The notes: generated from the letters alone by a model not told the origin. DNA of 39,610 bases from an uncultured Oscillospiraceae bacterium (GCA_949737515.1 CATJCP010000329.1:1-39610), one strand, 5' to 3'; shown: positions 1 through 8,521, numbered from the stretch's first letter. Translations and numbers: made by a program.

Positions 1-1
1 C

Positions 2-616
2 GGCGCCGGAGAGGAAACCAAGCCCTTTGAATACAATCTGGCCATGCACTCCCTGATGCGGGTGTTCGACGGCATGAACTGCAAGATCCACTGCCACCAT
101 GCGGTGGACGCCATGACCGCCATCCGCATTGCGGAGGAGTTCGGCCTGCGGTACACCCTGGAGCATTTCAGCGACTGCTATCTGCTCATTGACGAGCTCA
201 AAAAGCACAACTGCCGGGTGACAATAGGGCCGCTGTTCTATGGGAAGAACAAGCTGGAATCCCATCGGAAGTCGTTAAAATCCGCCGGAATCCTGGAGAA
301 GAACGGCATTCCCTTCTCGGTCATGACCGACTGCGGCGTGATCCCTGTAGAGGGGTTGCTGGTGCAGATGGCCCTGCTGATCAAAAACGGCCTGAGCTGG
401 GAGGGGGCCTTGAAAGCCGTTACCCTCAGCGCGGCGCAGCTCAACGACATTGACGACCGGGTGGGAAGCTTGGAACCGGGCAAGGACGCGGACATTGTCA
501 TCTGGAACGTGGAGCCCTTCGCCACCATGAGCCAGGCGGGCATTGTCATTATAGATGGCAAAGTGAGATACGTCAAAAAAGAGGGAGAACCGGAAACCGA
601 TTATATTGGGTTATAG
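2..616 (+). CDS. Amidohydrolase-family protein, 5'-truncated by window edge
   Basis: The reading frame is open from base 2 and no start is visible, so the N-terminal half lies outside the window. What remains is the C-terminal part of a metal-dependent amidohydrolase (COG1228-like TIM barrel). It has a KIHCH metal-ligand motif, a following LEH histidine, an MTD aspartate, and the C-terminal signature GSLEPGKDADIVIW typical of the small beta-sandwich domain. It aligns almost without gaps to the next gene, including the ending DYxGL, so the two are tandem duplicates. Metal ligands in the visible part are intact, so it is probably an active hydrolase. The substrate cannot be told from sequence. 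Confidence 0.85.
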   Translation, partial: GAGEETKPFEYNLAMHSLMRVFDGMNCKIHCHHAVDAMTAIRIAEEFGLRYTLEHFSDCYLLIDELKKHNCRVTIGPLFYGKNKLESHRKSLKSAGILEKNGIPFSVMTDCGVIPVEGLLVQMALLIKNGLSWEGALKAVTLSAAQLNDIDDRVGSLEPGKDADIVIWNVEPFATMSQAGIVIIDGKVRYVKKEGEPETDYIGL

Positions 617-661
617 TCGATTCCGTTTGACATTGATCTTTTTAAAAGGAGATGAACTGCA

Positions 662-1864
662 TTGCTATTGATTCAAAATTGCAACCTGGTAAACATGGCG
701 GGAATTTATGAGCAGCGGTGCGACCTGTTGGTGGAAGGAACCAAGGTCAAGGAAATCGCGGACAAAATCGATCCCCATCCTGACTGGGAAGTAATCGACG
801 CAGCCGGCAGGCTTGTCACCCCCGGCATTGTGGATTCCCATGCCCACATTGGCCTGACCCCCACCGGCGTAGGGGACTTTGACGGCAACGAGTACACCAA
901 CCCCGCCACCCCCGGCATCCGCGGGCTGGACGCCCTCAACCCGGCGGACCCGGCCTTTGACGTGGCACTGAAAAACGGCGTGACCACCGTCATCACCGGC
1001 CCTGGCTCCGCCAACGTCATCGGCGGAACCTTCGTGGCCCTGAAAACCTACGGGAAAACCCTGGATGAAGCGGTGATCAACCCAGAGATCTGCATGAAGA
1101 CCGCCCTGGGGGAAAATCCCAAGTTTGCCTACGGCAAAAACCGGGGCAAAGCCCCTGCCACCCGCATGATGAGCGCCGCCCTTTTCCGGGAGCAGCTGAT
1201 GAAGGCCAGGGACTACCGGGCCAAATGGCTGGAGCACAAGGCCAAGCTGGACGCAGGGGAGGAGGCCGGAGAGTTTTCCTATGACCTGAATATGCATTCC
1301 CTGATGCGGGTGTTCGACGGGATGATGGTGAAGATACACTGCCACCAGGCGGACGACATTATGACCGCCATCCGCATTTCCGAGGAGTTCGGCCTGCGGT
1401 ACACCCTGGACCACTGCACTGAGGGCTATCTGATCCCAGAAAAGCTGAAGGAACATAAGTGCAAGGTCATCATTGGGCCAATCTTCGGCGCAAAGAGCAA
1501 GTTTGAGCTCAAGCACAAGTCCATGGACGCGGGCAGGATCCTGGAGGAGAACGGCATTGAGTTCTCGGTTATGACCGACAACCCGGTCATCCCCATGGAG
1601 GGGCTGCTGATGCAGCTGGCCCTTCTCCACAAGCACGGCATGAGCCGCCAGACCGCCCTGAAGGCTGTCACCATCAACGCGGCCAGGAACGTGGACCTGG
1701 ATTGCCGCCTGGGAAGCCTGGAACCGGGCAAGGACGCGGACATCGTCATCTGGAACGTGGACCCCCTGGACACCATGAGCGAGGCGGGGATTGTCATTGT
1801 GGACGGCAAGGTGAGATATGAGAAAAAGGAGGAAGAAATCGATGTTGATTATAAAGGACTGTAA
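662..1864 (+). CDS. Amidohydrolase-family metal-dependent hydrolase (400 aa, TTG start)
   Basis: This is a full-length amidohydrolase-superfamily enzyme, related at family level to imidazolonepropionase-type and cyclic-amide hydrolases. Visible metal ligands are H60 and H62 (SHAH, strand 1), H226 and H228 (KIHCH), H251 (DHC) and D306 (MTDN). The C-terminal GSLEPGKDADIVIW closes the beta-sandwich. The start is TTG at 662, preceded by AAAAGGAG about 9 bases upstream; it gives MLLIQNCNL, which matches the start of the next paralogue. The end overlaps the next gene by 23 bases, and that gene's ribosome binding site lies inside this one, so the two are translationally coupled. Substrate unknown; cytoplasmic (no signal peptide). 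Confidence 0.88.
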   Translation: MLLIQNCNLVNMAGIYEQRCDLLVEGTKVKEIADKIDPHPDWEVIDAAGRLVTPGIVDSHAHIGLTPTGVGDFDGNEYTNPATPGIRGLDALNPADPAFDVALKNGVTTVITGPGSANVIGGTFVALKTYGKTLDEAVINPEICMKTALGENPKFAYGKNRGKAPATRMMSAALFREQLMKARDYRAKWLEHKAKLDAGEEAGEFSYDLNMHSLMRVFDGMMVKIHCHQADDIMTAIRISEEFGLRYTLDHCTEGYLIPEKLKEHKCKVIIGPIFGAKSKFELKHKSMDAGRILEENGIEFSVMTDNPVIPMEGLLMQLALLHKHGMSRQTALKAVTINAARNVDLDCRLGSLEPGKDADIVIWNVDPLDTMSEAGIVIVDGKVRYEKKEEEIDVDYKGL

Positions 1865-2978
1865 TCTGATCAGCATGGCCGGAATCTTTGAGGAGAAGAA
1901 GGACATCCTGGTGGAAAACGGAAAGATCGTGGATATCGTGGACTGTGCGGATGTGGGAAGCTACCCCGGCGCGGAGGTAATCAGCGCGGAAGGCAACATC
2001 GTCACCCCTGGACTGGTGGAGCCCCATTGCCAGCTGGGCGTTGTGGAGCAGGTCTACCGCTTTGAAGGCAATGACGGCGACGAGATCGACGGTCCGATCC
2101 TCCCTCAGCTCCGGGCCTTGGACGCCATCAACCCCGAGGACGAGGGCTTTGAAATGGCCATCCGCGGCGGCGTGACCACCTCTGTCACCGGCCCCGGCAA
2201 CAACAACCTCATCGGCGGGACCTGCGCGGCGGTGAAGAGCCGGGGAAAAACCGTCTCCGATATGATCCTGAAGGATGAGGCTTGCTTTACCTTTGTGCTG
2301 GGCAGCGCGCCGAAGGCCGCTTACGGCAACAAGAGCGTGAAAACCAGGATGGCGGAGGCTGCGCTGATCCGGGAGGCCCTGATCAAGGCCAGGGAATACC
2401 ACCGCCTGGTGAAGGAGGGGAAAACTCCGAAATTTGATATGAAGTCCCAGTCCCTGAGCCGGGTGTTCGACGGGATGCTGGTGAAAATCACCGCCCAGCA
2501 GGCCTATGACATTATGACAGGGGTGCGCATCGCAGAGGAGTTCGGCCTCAACTATACCATTGACCGGGCCTGCGAAGCCTACTTGATCACTGAGGAGCTG
2601 AAGGCCCATAACGTCAGGCTGGTGGCCGGCCCCAGCTATGGCAGCAAGGGCAGCCATGAGGTCCGCAAGCGGGACAGCATCATCGGCGCCAAGCTGGAGC
2701 AGGCGGGAATCGATTTCGCGGTTTCCACCGGGCATCCGGCTATGAATATTGAATACGCCAACGTGCAGCTTGCCATGATGCTTAAAAAGGGCCTGAGCCG
2801 GAAAAAGGCCCTGGAATCCATGACCATCGACGCGGCGCGGCTCTGCGGCATTGAGGACCGGGTGGGAAGCATTGAGCCCGGCAAGGACGCAGATATTGTC
2901 ATTTGGGATGGAGAGCCCCTGGACTTCTATTCCTCCCCCAGGACCGTGCTGATTGACGGCTGTAAGGTTTTAGGCTGA
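1842..2978 (+). CDS. Amidohydrolase-like paralogue lacking metal ligands (probable pseudoenzyme)
   Basis: Intact 378-residue paralogue of the preceding gene. ATG at 1842 is chosen over the in-frame ATG at 1818 because AAAAAGGAGG sits 8 bases before it and the product then begins MLIIKDCNL like its neighbour. The fold signatures are kept, including GSIEPGKDADIVIW near the end. Aligned to the upstream gene, however, the ligand positions read H62-C-Q64 (HxH lost), T217 and Q219 instead of two histidines, R242 instead of H251, and G297 instead of the aspartate. Only one ligand histidine remains. The frame is undisrupted, so it is not a decaying gene. A role as a regulatory or partner subunit of the active paralogues is inference. 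Confidence 0.85.
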   Translation: MLIIKDCNLISMAGIFEEKKDILVENGKIVDIVDCADVGSYPGAEVISAEGNIVTPGLVEPHCQLGVVEQVYRFEGNDGDEIDGPILPQLRALDAINPEDEGFEMAIRGGVTTSVTGPGNNNLIGGTCAAVKSRGKTVSDMILKDEACFTFVLGSAPKAAYGNKSVKTRMAEAALIREALIKAREYHRLVKEGKTPKFDMKSQSLSRVFDGMLVKITAQQAYDIMTGVRIAEEFGLNYTIDRACEAYLITEELKAHNVRLVAGPSYGSKGSHEVRKRDSIIGAKLEQAGIDFAVSTGHPAMNIEYANVQLAMMLKKGLSRKKALESMTIDAARLCGIEDRVGSIEPGKDADIVIWDGEPLDFYSSPRTVLIDGCKVLG

Positions 2979-2991
2979 GGAGGGATTGAGT

Positions 2992-4227
2992 ATGGATAAA
3001 AAAGCGGTAAAATGCTCCAGTTTGTTTGATTCCCAGAATGGGACAGTCCTCCATGACATGGTGATCCTTGTGGACGGAGAGCGGATCGAGGACGTCCTCC
3101 CAGTGACGGAGGCTGTGCTGGACGGGCGGGAAGTCATTGACCTGAACGGGAAATTTGTCACCCCTGGGCTGATCGACTGCCATGTCCATCTGAGCAGCAG
3201 CGGACAGGGCAGCGGAAACAACAAGCCCTATGAAACCATCGGCGTGTGGGCCTTAACTGCCCTGAAAAACGCCCAGTCAGACCTGATGGCCGGGTTTACC
3301 TCCCTGCGGGTCTGCGGGGACAAGGGCTTTGTATCTGAGGCGGTGCGGGATTCCATCAACAAGGGGGAGCATTGGGGGCCCCGCCTGATGACTGCCGGGC
3401 GTTCCATCGCAACCACCGGCGGGCACGCCGACGACCACTTTAACCCTTACATTCACGACGAGGTGAACACCCCCAACGGCGTGGGGGACGGCCCCGACGA
3501 GTTGATCAAGTGCGTGCGGTACAATATCAAGCACGGTTGTGATTTTATCAAGTTTATGGCCACCGGCGGGGTGATGAGCCGGGGAACCACTGTCGGGGCG
3601 CAGCAGATGAGCCTCGCGGAGATGAAGGCCATCTGTGACACTGCCAAGATGTACGGCATGATCACCGCCACCCATGCCCATGGCACCAGCGGCATTAAGG
3701 ACGCGATCCGCGCAGGCGTAACCTCTGTTGAACACGGCATGATGATGGACGAGGAGGGCATCCAGCTGATGAAGGAACACGGGGCGACCCTGGTCCCGAC
3801 CTTTATTGCCGCTGAGCGGATCCTCGCCAAGGGCAAGGAAATCGGTACCCCCGACTGGGCCATCGCCAAGGCGAAGCAGGTGTATGACCATGCCGCCTGG
3901 GGCTTCCGCCGCTGCCTGGAAAAGGGGATCCCCGTGGCCTTTGGCACCGACTCCGGCACGCCCCACAATTTCCATGGAAAGCAGGCCTATGAATTTGAGC
4001 TGATGTGTCAAAACGGCATGACCCCTGCCCAGGCTCTCGCCGCCGCCACTAGGACCGCTTCCAGGCTGATGAGGAAGCAGGATGAGATCGGCTCTGTGGA
4101 AAAGGGAAAATTCGCGGATATCGCCGCCTTTGACGGCGATCCCACAACGGATATTTCAGCTATGACCCGGTGCGTCTTTGTCATGAAGGGCGGGAAGGTC
4201 TATAAGAACGGTTCTGAGGAAAAGTAA
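2992..4227 (+). CDS. Amidohydrolase, Xaa-Pro/Xaa-Arg dipeptidase-like (COG1228)
   Basis: A 411-residue metal-dependent hydrolase of a different subfamily from the three upstream genes. It has H64 and H66 (CHVH), a candidate carboxylated lysine K187 (DFIKF followed by ATGGV), H228 and H230 (THAH), H248 (VEHG) and D320 (GTDSGTP), a complete binuclear site. This pattern is typical of the prolidase-like and imidazolonepropionase-like amidohydrolases; the exact substrate is not determined. ATG at 2992 follows TGAGGAGGG by about 7 bases. The in-frame TTG at 2986 is too close to that site. It lies 13 bases after the previous stop and is probably the last gene of the operon, since a terminator hairpin follows. 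Confidence 0.88.
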   Translation: MDKKAVKCSSLFDSQNGTVLHDMVILVDGERIEDVLPVTEAVLDGREVIDLNGKFVTPGLIDCHVHLSSSGQGSGNNKPYETIGVWALTALKNAQSDLMAGFTSLRVCGDKGFVSEAVRDSINKGEHWGPRLMTAGRSIATTGGHADDHFNPYIHDEVNTPNGVGDGPDELIKCVRYNIKHGCDFIKFMATGGVMSRGTTVGAQQMSLAEMKAICDTAKMYGMITATHAHGTSGIKDAIRAGVTSVEHGMMMDEEGIQLMKEHGATLVPTFIAAERILAKGKEIGTPDWAIAKAKQVYDHAAWGFRRCLEKGIPVAFGTDSGTPHNFHGKQAYEFELMCQNGMTPAQALAAATRTASRLMRKQDEIGSVEKGKFADIAAFDGDPTTDISAMTRCVFVMKGGKVYKNGSEEK

Positions 4228-4383
4228 AAGCGGGACATGCAGAAAAAATTTTTCGTTTCGGGATTCCGGCATCTAGGAAAAAACGAAAATCATCCGAATA
4301 GATAAATAGGGACGTAAAGAATCAACTTGTTTTCGATTTCTAAAAGCTGACAGGTTTCACCCCCAAATGAAATACCTGCAGCA

Positions 4384-4432
4384 GAGAAAGCCGCTTCTTC
4401 GTTATGCTACACGAGGAAGCGGCTTTCTTTTG
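4384..4432 (+). terminator. Rho-independent terminator after the amidohydrolase operon
   Basis: A perfect 12-bp stem (GAAAGCCGCTTC at 4386-4397 pairing with 4415-4426) is followed by a short T-rich run ending at about 4431. It lies between convergent genes, the amidohydrolase (plus) and the ComFB gene (minus). The remaining spacer 4228-4383 holds a weaker AT-rich inverted repeat (about 4248-4258 with 4277-4290) and no gene. Confidence 0.8.
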
Positions 4433-4480
4433 GCCGTATTTTAAAACCTGAAAAGATTGACCGGCGTGAAATCCTGTCAG

Positions 4481-4984
4481 TCAATGCTGAGGATGGGCCT
4501 TTACCTGCAGGATTGCCTGTACAATGGAGGTTGCAACCTCCGGGGTGTTGTTTTTGGCGATCTGGAGGGGGATTTGGCTCTCCTCCACCACAATGTACTT
4601 GGGTTTGAGCTTGTTGAGGGCCAGGGCGGCGGCATCCTGCCGGCATTTATCGCATTTGCAGCAGTTGTTAAACTTTTCGTAAGCTGCATCCAGCTTGTCG
4701 ATCACCAGGTACTCCATGATGTTGACAAGCATTTTTGAACCGGTTTTGCGAAGCTGGACCCCGCCGCCAACCACTGCCCCTGGCCCCTGTACGTAAGAGG
4801 GCTGCGCTCCTCCGGCAGGATAGCCGGTTCCCATCGGTCCAGCCCCGCCGGATACGCCGGACGAATAGGATGGAGCGGGCGGCTCCGGACGGGGTGGTTC
4901 CTCCTCAGAAGGGGCGGAGAAGCTGGAGGGCATGATTTTGCGGAACATGGCCTCCTTATCAATTTCCGGTCTTCCCTTTGCCAC
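4481..4984 (-). CDS. ComFB-domain protein with proline/glycine-rich N-terminal region
   Basis: The 167-residue product starts at GTG (4982-4984) behind AAGGGGGG at about 4990-4997. Residues 1-80 are low complexity (Pro, Gly, Ser) and probably disordered. Residues 85-160 form a ComFB (late competence development) domain, with the cysteine cluster C108/C109, C111, C114 and the family core ALALNKLKPKY. ComFB-domain proteins have been reported to bind cyclic dinucleotides in other bacteria; nothing in this sequence proves ligand binding. It starts only a few bases after the parA stop, so the two form a coupled two-gene operon. A role in placement or signalling for the adjacent motility genes is inference. 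Confidence 0.8.
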   Translation of the reverse strand: MAKGRPEIDKEAMFRKIMPSSFSAPSEEEPPRPEPPAPSYSSGVSGGAGPMGTGYPAGGAQPSYVQGPGAVVGGGVQLRKTGSKMLVNIMEYLVIDKLDAAYEKFNNCCKCDKCRQDAAALALNKLKPKYIVVEESQIPLQIAKNNTPEVATSIVQAILQVKAHPQH

Positions 4985-4986
4985 GG

Positions 4987-5748
4987 TTATACCCCCCTTG
5001 AAATCATTTCATTGGCCAAGGCGGTGTAATCCAGCGCCCCGTTGCTGTACCTTGCGTACTTGAGCAGGTCGCACTGCATATTCTGTGCTTCCGTCAGGGT
5101 GATGCAGGAACGTATCTTGGTCTTGAATAAGTGAATATTTAGATTTTCGCACACCATCTGGGCTGTGCCGAGAAGTTCCCGCGCCAGCTTGGTGCGTCCA
5201 TCGTACCGCGCCAGCAGAACCCCTGCAATCTCCAGGGAGGGGTTGTCCTGCCCCTTGACAAAGCTGATGGTCTCGTAAAGCTCCACCAGCCCCTGGAGGC
5301 TGTACAGGTCCGACAGTGTGGGGATGATGACATAATTGGCTGCTACCAGGGCGTTGGTGGACAAGATGCCCAGCCCCGGAGGGCAGTCTATAAACATATA
5401 GTCATAATTCCCCTCTATGGGCTCCAAAGCCCTTTTTAACAGGAATTGCCGGTCACGGCCGGTAAATTCCAGCTCAATGCCGCTGAGGGTGGTGGTGGAG
5501 GGGATCAGGTCTGTTACCGCTGTTCTCTGTACCGCAAATCGCGCAGACACCTCGTTTTTCAGCACGTGGTATATGGTTGCCCGTTCTTCCCATTCTCCGC
5601 CCATCCCCAGCGAAAGGTTATGCTGCGGGTCCATGTCGACCGCCAGCACTCGATATCCTTTGGAATGGTATACCGAAGACAATGCGTAGGCGGTGGTCGT
5701 TTTTCCCACCCCGCCTTTCTGGGTCAGTACCGCTATGATCTTGGCCAT
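4987..5748 (-). CDS. ParA/MinD-superfamily partitioning ATPase
   Basis: A 253-residue cytoplasmic ATPase with a deviant Walker A motif K11-GGVGKTT-18 near the N-terminus, the DMDPQHN segment around residue 40 and the FIDCPPGLG Walker B region. This is the complete ParA/Soj layout. No ParB gene or parS-like repeat is seen next to it, which argues against ordinary chromosome partitioning and for an orphan ParA that positions a cellular structure. The partner is probably the ComFB-domain protein encoded immediately downstream. The gene is divergent from flgM, and a good sigma-A promoter lies 46 bases upstream of its start. Confidence 0.92.
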   Translation of the reverse strand: MAKIIAVLTQKGGVGKTTTAYALSSVYHSKGYRVLAVDMDPQHNLSLGMGGEWEERATIYHVLKNEVSARFAVQRTAVTDLIPSTTTLSGIELEFTGRDRQFLLKRALEPIEGNYDYMFIDCPPGLGILSTNALVAANYVIIPTLSDLYSLQGLVELYETISFVKGQDNPSLEIAGVLLARYDGRTKLARELLGTAQMVCENLNIHLFKTKIRSCITLTEAQNMQCDLLKYARYSNGALDYTALANEMISRGV

Positions 5749-5793
5749 TGGTTTTTCTGTCCCCCTTGCCCCCTGGTTTGGGCTTTTTCCATT

Positions 5794-5822
5794 ATTATAT
5801 CGAATTTCCCCCCTTTTTACAA
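5794..5822 (-). promoter_or_regulatory. Sigma-A-type promoter for parA-comFB
   Basis: On the minus strand TTGTAA (5822-5817) is separated by exactly 17 bases from TATAAT (5799-5794). The start codon of parA lies 46 bases downstream. Confidence 0.75.
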
Positions 5823-5920
5823 TAGTGGATGGGGCATTCCATCAGGTTTTCATGAAGGGAAATCATCGTTTCTCCGGCGGCAGGTTCCTCTTCCATACAA
5901 CAAAAAATTTATTTTTGGTA

Positions 5921-5947
5921 TTTAGTTTTTTTTTAAAGGTACGATAA
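5921..5947 (+). promoter_or_regulatory. Candidate sigma-28 (flagellar) promoter of the flgM operon
   Basis: TTTAGTTT (5921-5928), 11 bases, TACGATAA (5940-5947). Against the known sigma-28 consensus TAAAGTTT-N11-GCCGATAA this is 6 of 8 in each box with exact spacing. Similar candidates precede fliD and the giant secreted protein. A leader of about 105 bases would result. A sigma-A reading (TAATAT at 5945-5950) has a poor -35. The rest of the 311-base gap between parA and flgM holds the parA promoter and a leader hairpin. Confidence 0.55.
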
Positions 5948-5992
5948 TATTAGTAGATGAGTCTTTAAAAGTATAAAAACAACGCATAAAAA

Positions 5993-6029
5993 ACGCATTC
6001 CGGCAAAGAACCGGATGGGGAGAATGCGT
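5993..6029 (+). other. Leader hairpin upstream of flgM
   Basis: ACGCATTC (5993-6000) pairs perfectly with GAATGCGT (6022-6029), and an inner CGG/CCG step leaves a small loop. It lies in the predicted flgM 5' leader, about 30 bases before the start. There is no T-run, so it is not a terminator. It does not match the c-di-GMP riboswitch consensus. Confidence 0.45.
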
Positions 6030-6059
6030 AAGCGCCTTTGAAGGATGGGAGTGACCACT

Positions 6060-6365
6060 ATGAAAATCAATCCAACGACCATGGTAAATGCTTACCTTAA
6101 AACCAATCCCACCAGATCCACCACCCGGACCACCCCAATCAATCAGGCAGGCGGCTTTATGGAAGTGCTGTCCTCTAAAATGGATACAATCTCCATCAGC
6201 CAGAACGGTATGGTATCAGGAATTACCAAGGACATTATGGGAAATCTGGCGGATATGAACAGTTCCGGGCGTATCCAGGAGCTTCAGGAGGCTGTCCGCA
6301 GCGGCAGTTACTCTGTTTCTGTTGAGGAATTGGCGGGAGCAATGATGCAGAGGGCCGTCATTTAA
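6060..6365 (+). CDS. flgM: FlgM, anti-sigma-28 factor
   Basis: A small 101-residue protein. The C-terminal half carries the FlgM signature: MDTISIS at 41-47, then helix RIQELQEAVRSGSYSV at 71-86, then the last helix EELAGAMM. FlgM binds and inhibits the flagellar sigma factor until the hook-basal body is complete. ATG at 6060 is preferred over ATG at 6045 because GGGAGTG lies 7 bases before it and the product then starts MKIN, as in many FlgM proteins. It is the first gene of the flgM-flgN-flgK-flgL-yviE-fliW-csrA order known from Bacillus. The N-terminal 35 residues are Thr-rich and probably disordered. Confidence 0.88.
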   Translation: MKINPTTMVNAYLKTNPTRSTTRTTPINQAGGFMEVLSSKMDTISISQNGMVSGITKDIMGNLADMNSSGRIQELQEAVRSGSYSVSVEELAGAMMQRAVI

Positions 6366-6430
6366 TGGATAAACGGCGTCTGAAGGGATATGACAGCAGC
6401 GGCAATTTATTTGGAAGGTGCAGAGATTAG

Positions 6431-6916
6431 ATGATGGATTCAAACAAATTGCAGGAATTGATCCGGCACTTAAATGAGTATGCGGCCTTTTTGGAAGGTA
6501 TGGTGCCGGCCCAGAATGAAAAGCTGGAGGCGCTGCTCTCTCACGATGTAGCCACCATTGAACGCTCCGTAGCCCAACAGCAAAACCTTTCCATCCAGAT
6601 GGAACAGTTTGAGCAGAAGAGAGAGGATCTTCAGAAAGAGGCTGGATTCTCGGGAAAAACCCTGAGAGAGATTGCCCAGGCCATCGGTCCGGCGGATGAA
6701 GAGATTTCCAGGGAGATGCTGGCCTGCCATGAGCGGATGTCCCAGGCGGTGGAACAGGTCAAGTTCCTCAACCGCAAGGCAATGCACCTGGTGGAAACAA
6801 ATCTCCAGCTTTCCGGCGTGGAGATGCCCGCAGAGGATCAGACCCAGATCTATACGGAGCGGGCGAAAAAGATTGCAGGAGCGGCAAAGCCCTCCATTTT
6901 TGAAACGAAAATTTAG
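6431..6916 (+). CDS. flgN: FlgN-family flagellar export chaperone
   Basis: A 161-residue all-helical protein with long heptad-like stretches, for example LQELIRHLNEYAAFLEGM at the N-terminus. It sits between flgM and flgK exactly where FlgN/YvyG is in Bacillus. FlgN-type chaperones hold FlgK and FlgL in the cytoplasm before secretion. ATG codons at 6431 and 6434 are both possible; the purine-rich GGAAGGTG upstream suits either. The C-terminal tail after residue 125 is polar and probably flexible. The family call rests on length, helical content and gene order more than on a sharp motif. Confidence 0.85.
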   Translation: MMDSNKLQELIRHLNEYAAFLEGMVPAQNEKLEALLSHDVATIERSVAQQQNLSIQMEQFEQKREDLQKEAGFSGKTLREIAQAIGPADEEISREMLACHERMSQAVEQVKFLNRKAMHLVETNLQLSGVEMPAEDQTQIYTERAKKIAGAAKPSIFETKI

Positions 6917-6964
6917 AAGGCGTCGGTTTCGGCCTTTGGTTAACCAGCAGGGAGGAATTTTATT

Positions 6965-8521
6965 ATGATGAGGCCAACTTTTTTGGGATTTGAATCGGGG
7001 CGCAAGGGCCTTGCGGTCGCCCAGAAGGGCTTAGATATCACAGGGCAGAACCTGATGAATATCAATACCCCCGGATATACCCGCCAGAGGGTGGACCAGG
7101 TGTCGGTTTCCGCCTATGGATATTCTTCCAGATACGGCGGGACCAAGGTGGACTTTGCCGGACAGGGCGTCAACATCACCGGCATTTACCAGACCCGCAA
7201 CGCTTATCTGGACCGGCGCTTCCGGGAGGAATACGCCGATTCCTCTTACTATGACCAAAAGCTGTCGATTTTAGGGGATATTTCCGCTATTATAGATGAG
7301 ATGGCGGAGACCGGCGGCGGACTGGTAGGGGCGGTAAATACCATTACCTCCGCCCTTCAGGGCCTTACCTCCGATAAGGCCAATGACCGTTCCTACGCCA
7401 ATATTCTGCGGACTTCCTTCCAGGGAATGGTCCAAACCCTTCACGAATATGACAACAAGCTCAACAAGGTTGCTTCCCAGCAGAAGTATGACCTGACCAT
7501 TTCGGTGGGAGAGGTCAACCGAAAGCTCAATGAGCTGGCGGGGCTGAATAAACAAATTATAGATGAGCTGGCAGTGGATACCAGCGACAAGGGTTTCTAT
7601 GGCCCTAACGAACTGTTAGACGAGAGGAATTTGCTGCTGGATGAGCTCGCCCAATATGGGAACCTGAATGTAACCGAAGAAGAGGACGGAAGCGTCACCG
7701 TTAAAATGGGAGACCACGAGGTTCTTCGGGGGAGCGACTGTGAAAAGCTCCAATACATGGAGTACTCCGACGGGACAGTTACCATTGCGTGGAACTCCAC
7801 TGCCCAGGACGCCAAATTTACCAGCGGCAGCTTTAAAGCCTCCCTGGAGATGATTAACGGCAGGGGGCCCAATGTACAGTCCCCCAGGGACAGCACCGAA
7901 AAGGGCGTGCTCTATTATAAGGATCAGCTGGATACCTTTGCCCGCACCTTTGCCAATGTGATGAACAACGTTCTTCCCGATAAGCTGAACGATCAGGGCG
8001 AGCCTGCTTCCATCAATTATAAGCAGTTGGTGGGCGCGGTGATCACCGATGAGAACGGAAAGAGTTCTGTCACCACCCAGCCCGGGTATGTAACGGCGGG
8101 GAACATCACCGTTTCCGATGAGTGGATGGAAACTGTGGACTATGTTTTCCCCAGCACCTCCAGCGCCACCAACGCCCAGTACTTTACCAAGATGAATACG
8201 TTGCTGACCAGCAACGACAAGACTGAATTTTACACCAACGGCCAGTGCTTTACCGGCTCCTTCCGGGACTTTGTGACCGATATTTACGATACCTGTGTAG
8301 GCGAGGAAAGCTACCTGATGGGCCGTTATGAGGCTTCGGCAGCTATCACCGACCAGTTGTTGGACCAGAGGGACGATATCTCCGCGGTCTCCAAGGATGA
8401 GGAGACCACCAACATGATGACCTACCAAAGATATTTCCAGGCCGTATCCAGGATGATGACCACCATGGACGAGGCGCTGGACGTGATCATCAACAAGATG
8501 GGACTGGTTGGACGCTCTTAA
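6965..8521 (+). CDS. flgK: FlgK, hook-associated protein 1
   Basis: A 518-residue secreted hook-filament junction protein. The N-terminus has the rod/hook family signature (GLAVAQKGLDITGQNLMN then INTPGYTRQ, residues 18-42). The C-terminus has the matching helix (TTNMMTYQRYFQAVSRMM) that packs with it in the export-competent coiled coil. There is no Sec signal, as expected for flagellar type III export. The start follows GGGAGGAA by 7 bases. The middle (about 150-430) is variable, as usual for surface-exposed domains. It is followed by flgL with a 56-base gap. Confidence 0.95.
   Translation: MMRPTFLGFESGRKGLAVAQKGLDITGQNLMNINTPGYTRQRVDQVSVSAYGYSSRYGGTKVDFAGQGVNITGIYQTRNAYLDRRFREEYADSSYYDQKLSILGDISAIIDEMAETGGGLVGAVNTITSALQGLTSDKANDRSYANILRTSFQGMVQTLHEYDNKLNKVASQQKYDLTISVGEVNRKLNELAGLNKQIIDELAVDTSDKGFYGPNELLDERNLLLDELAQYGNLNVTEEEDGSVTVKMGDHEVLRGSDCEKLQYMEYSDGTVTIAWNSTAQDAKFTSGSFKASLEMINGRGPNVQSPRDSTEKGVLYYKDQLDTFARTFANVMNNVLPDKLNDQGEPASINYKQLVGAVITDENGKSSVTTQPGYVTAGNITVSDEWMETVDYVFPSTSSATNAQYFTKMNTLLTSNDKTEFYTNGQCFTGSFRDFVTDIYDTCVGEESYLMGRYEASAAITDQLLDQRDDISAVSKDEETTNMMTYQRYFQAVSRMMTTMDEALDVIINKMGLVGRS

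Noticed and set aside
5990-6035. c-di-GMP riboswitch in the flgM leader
   Set aside because: The hairpin contains GGCAAAG-like text, but the conserved core and second stem of the class I riboswitch are missing.
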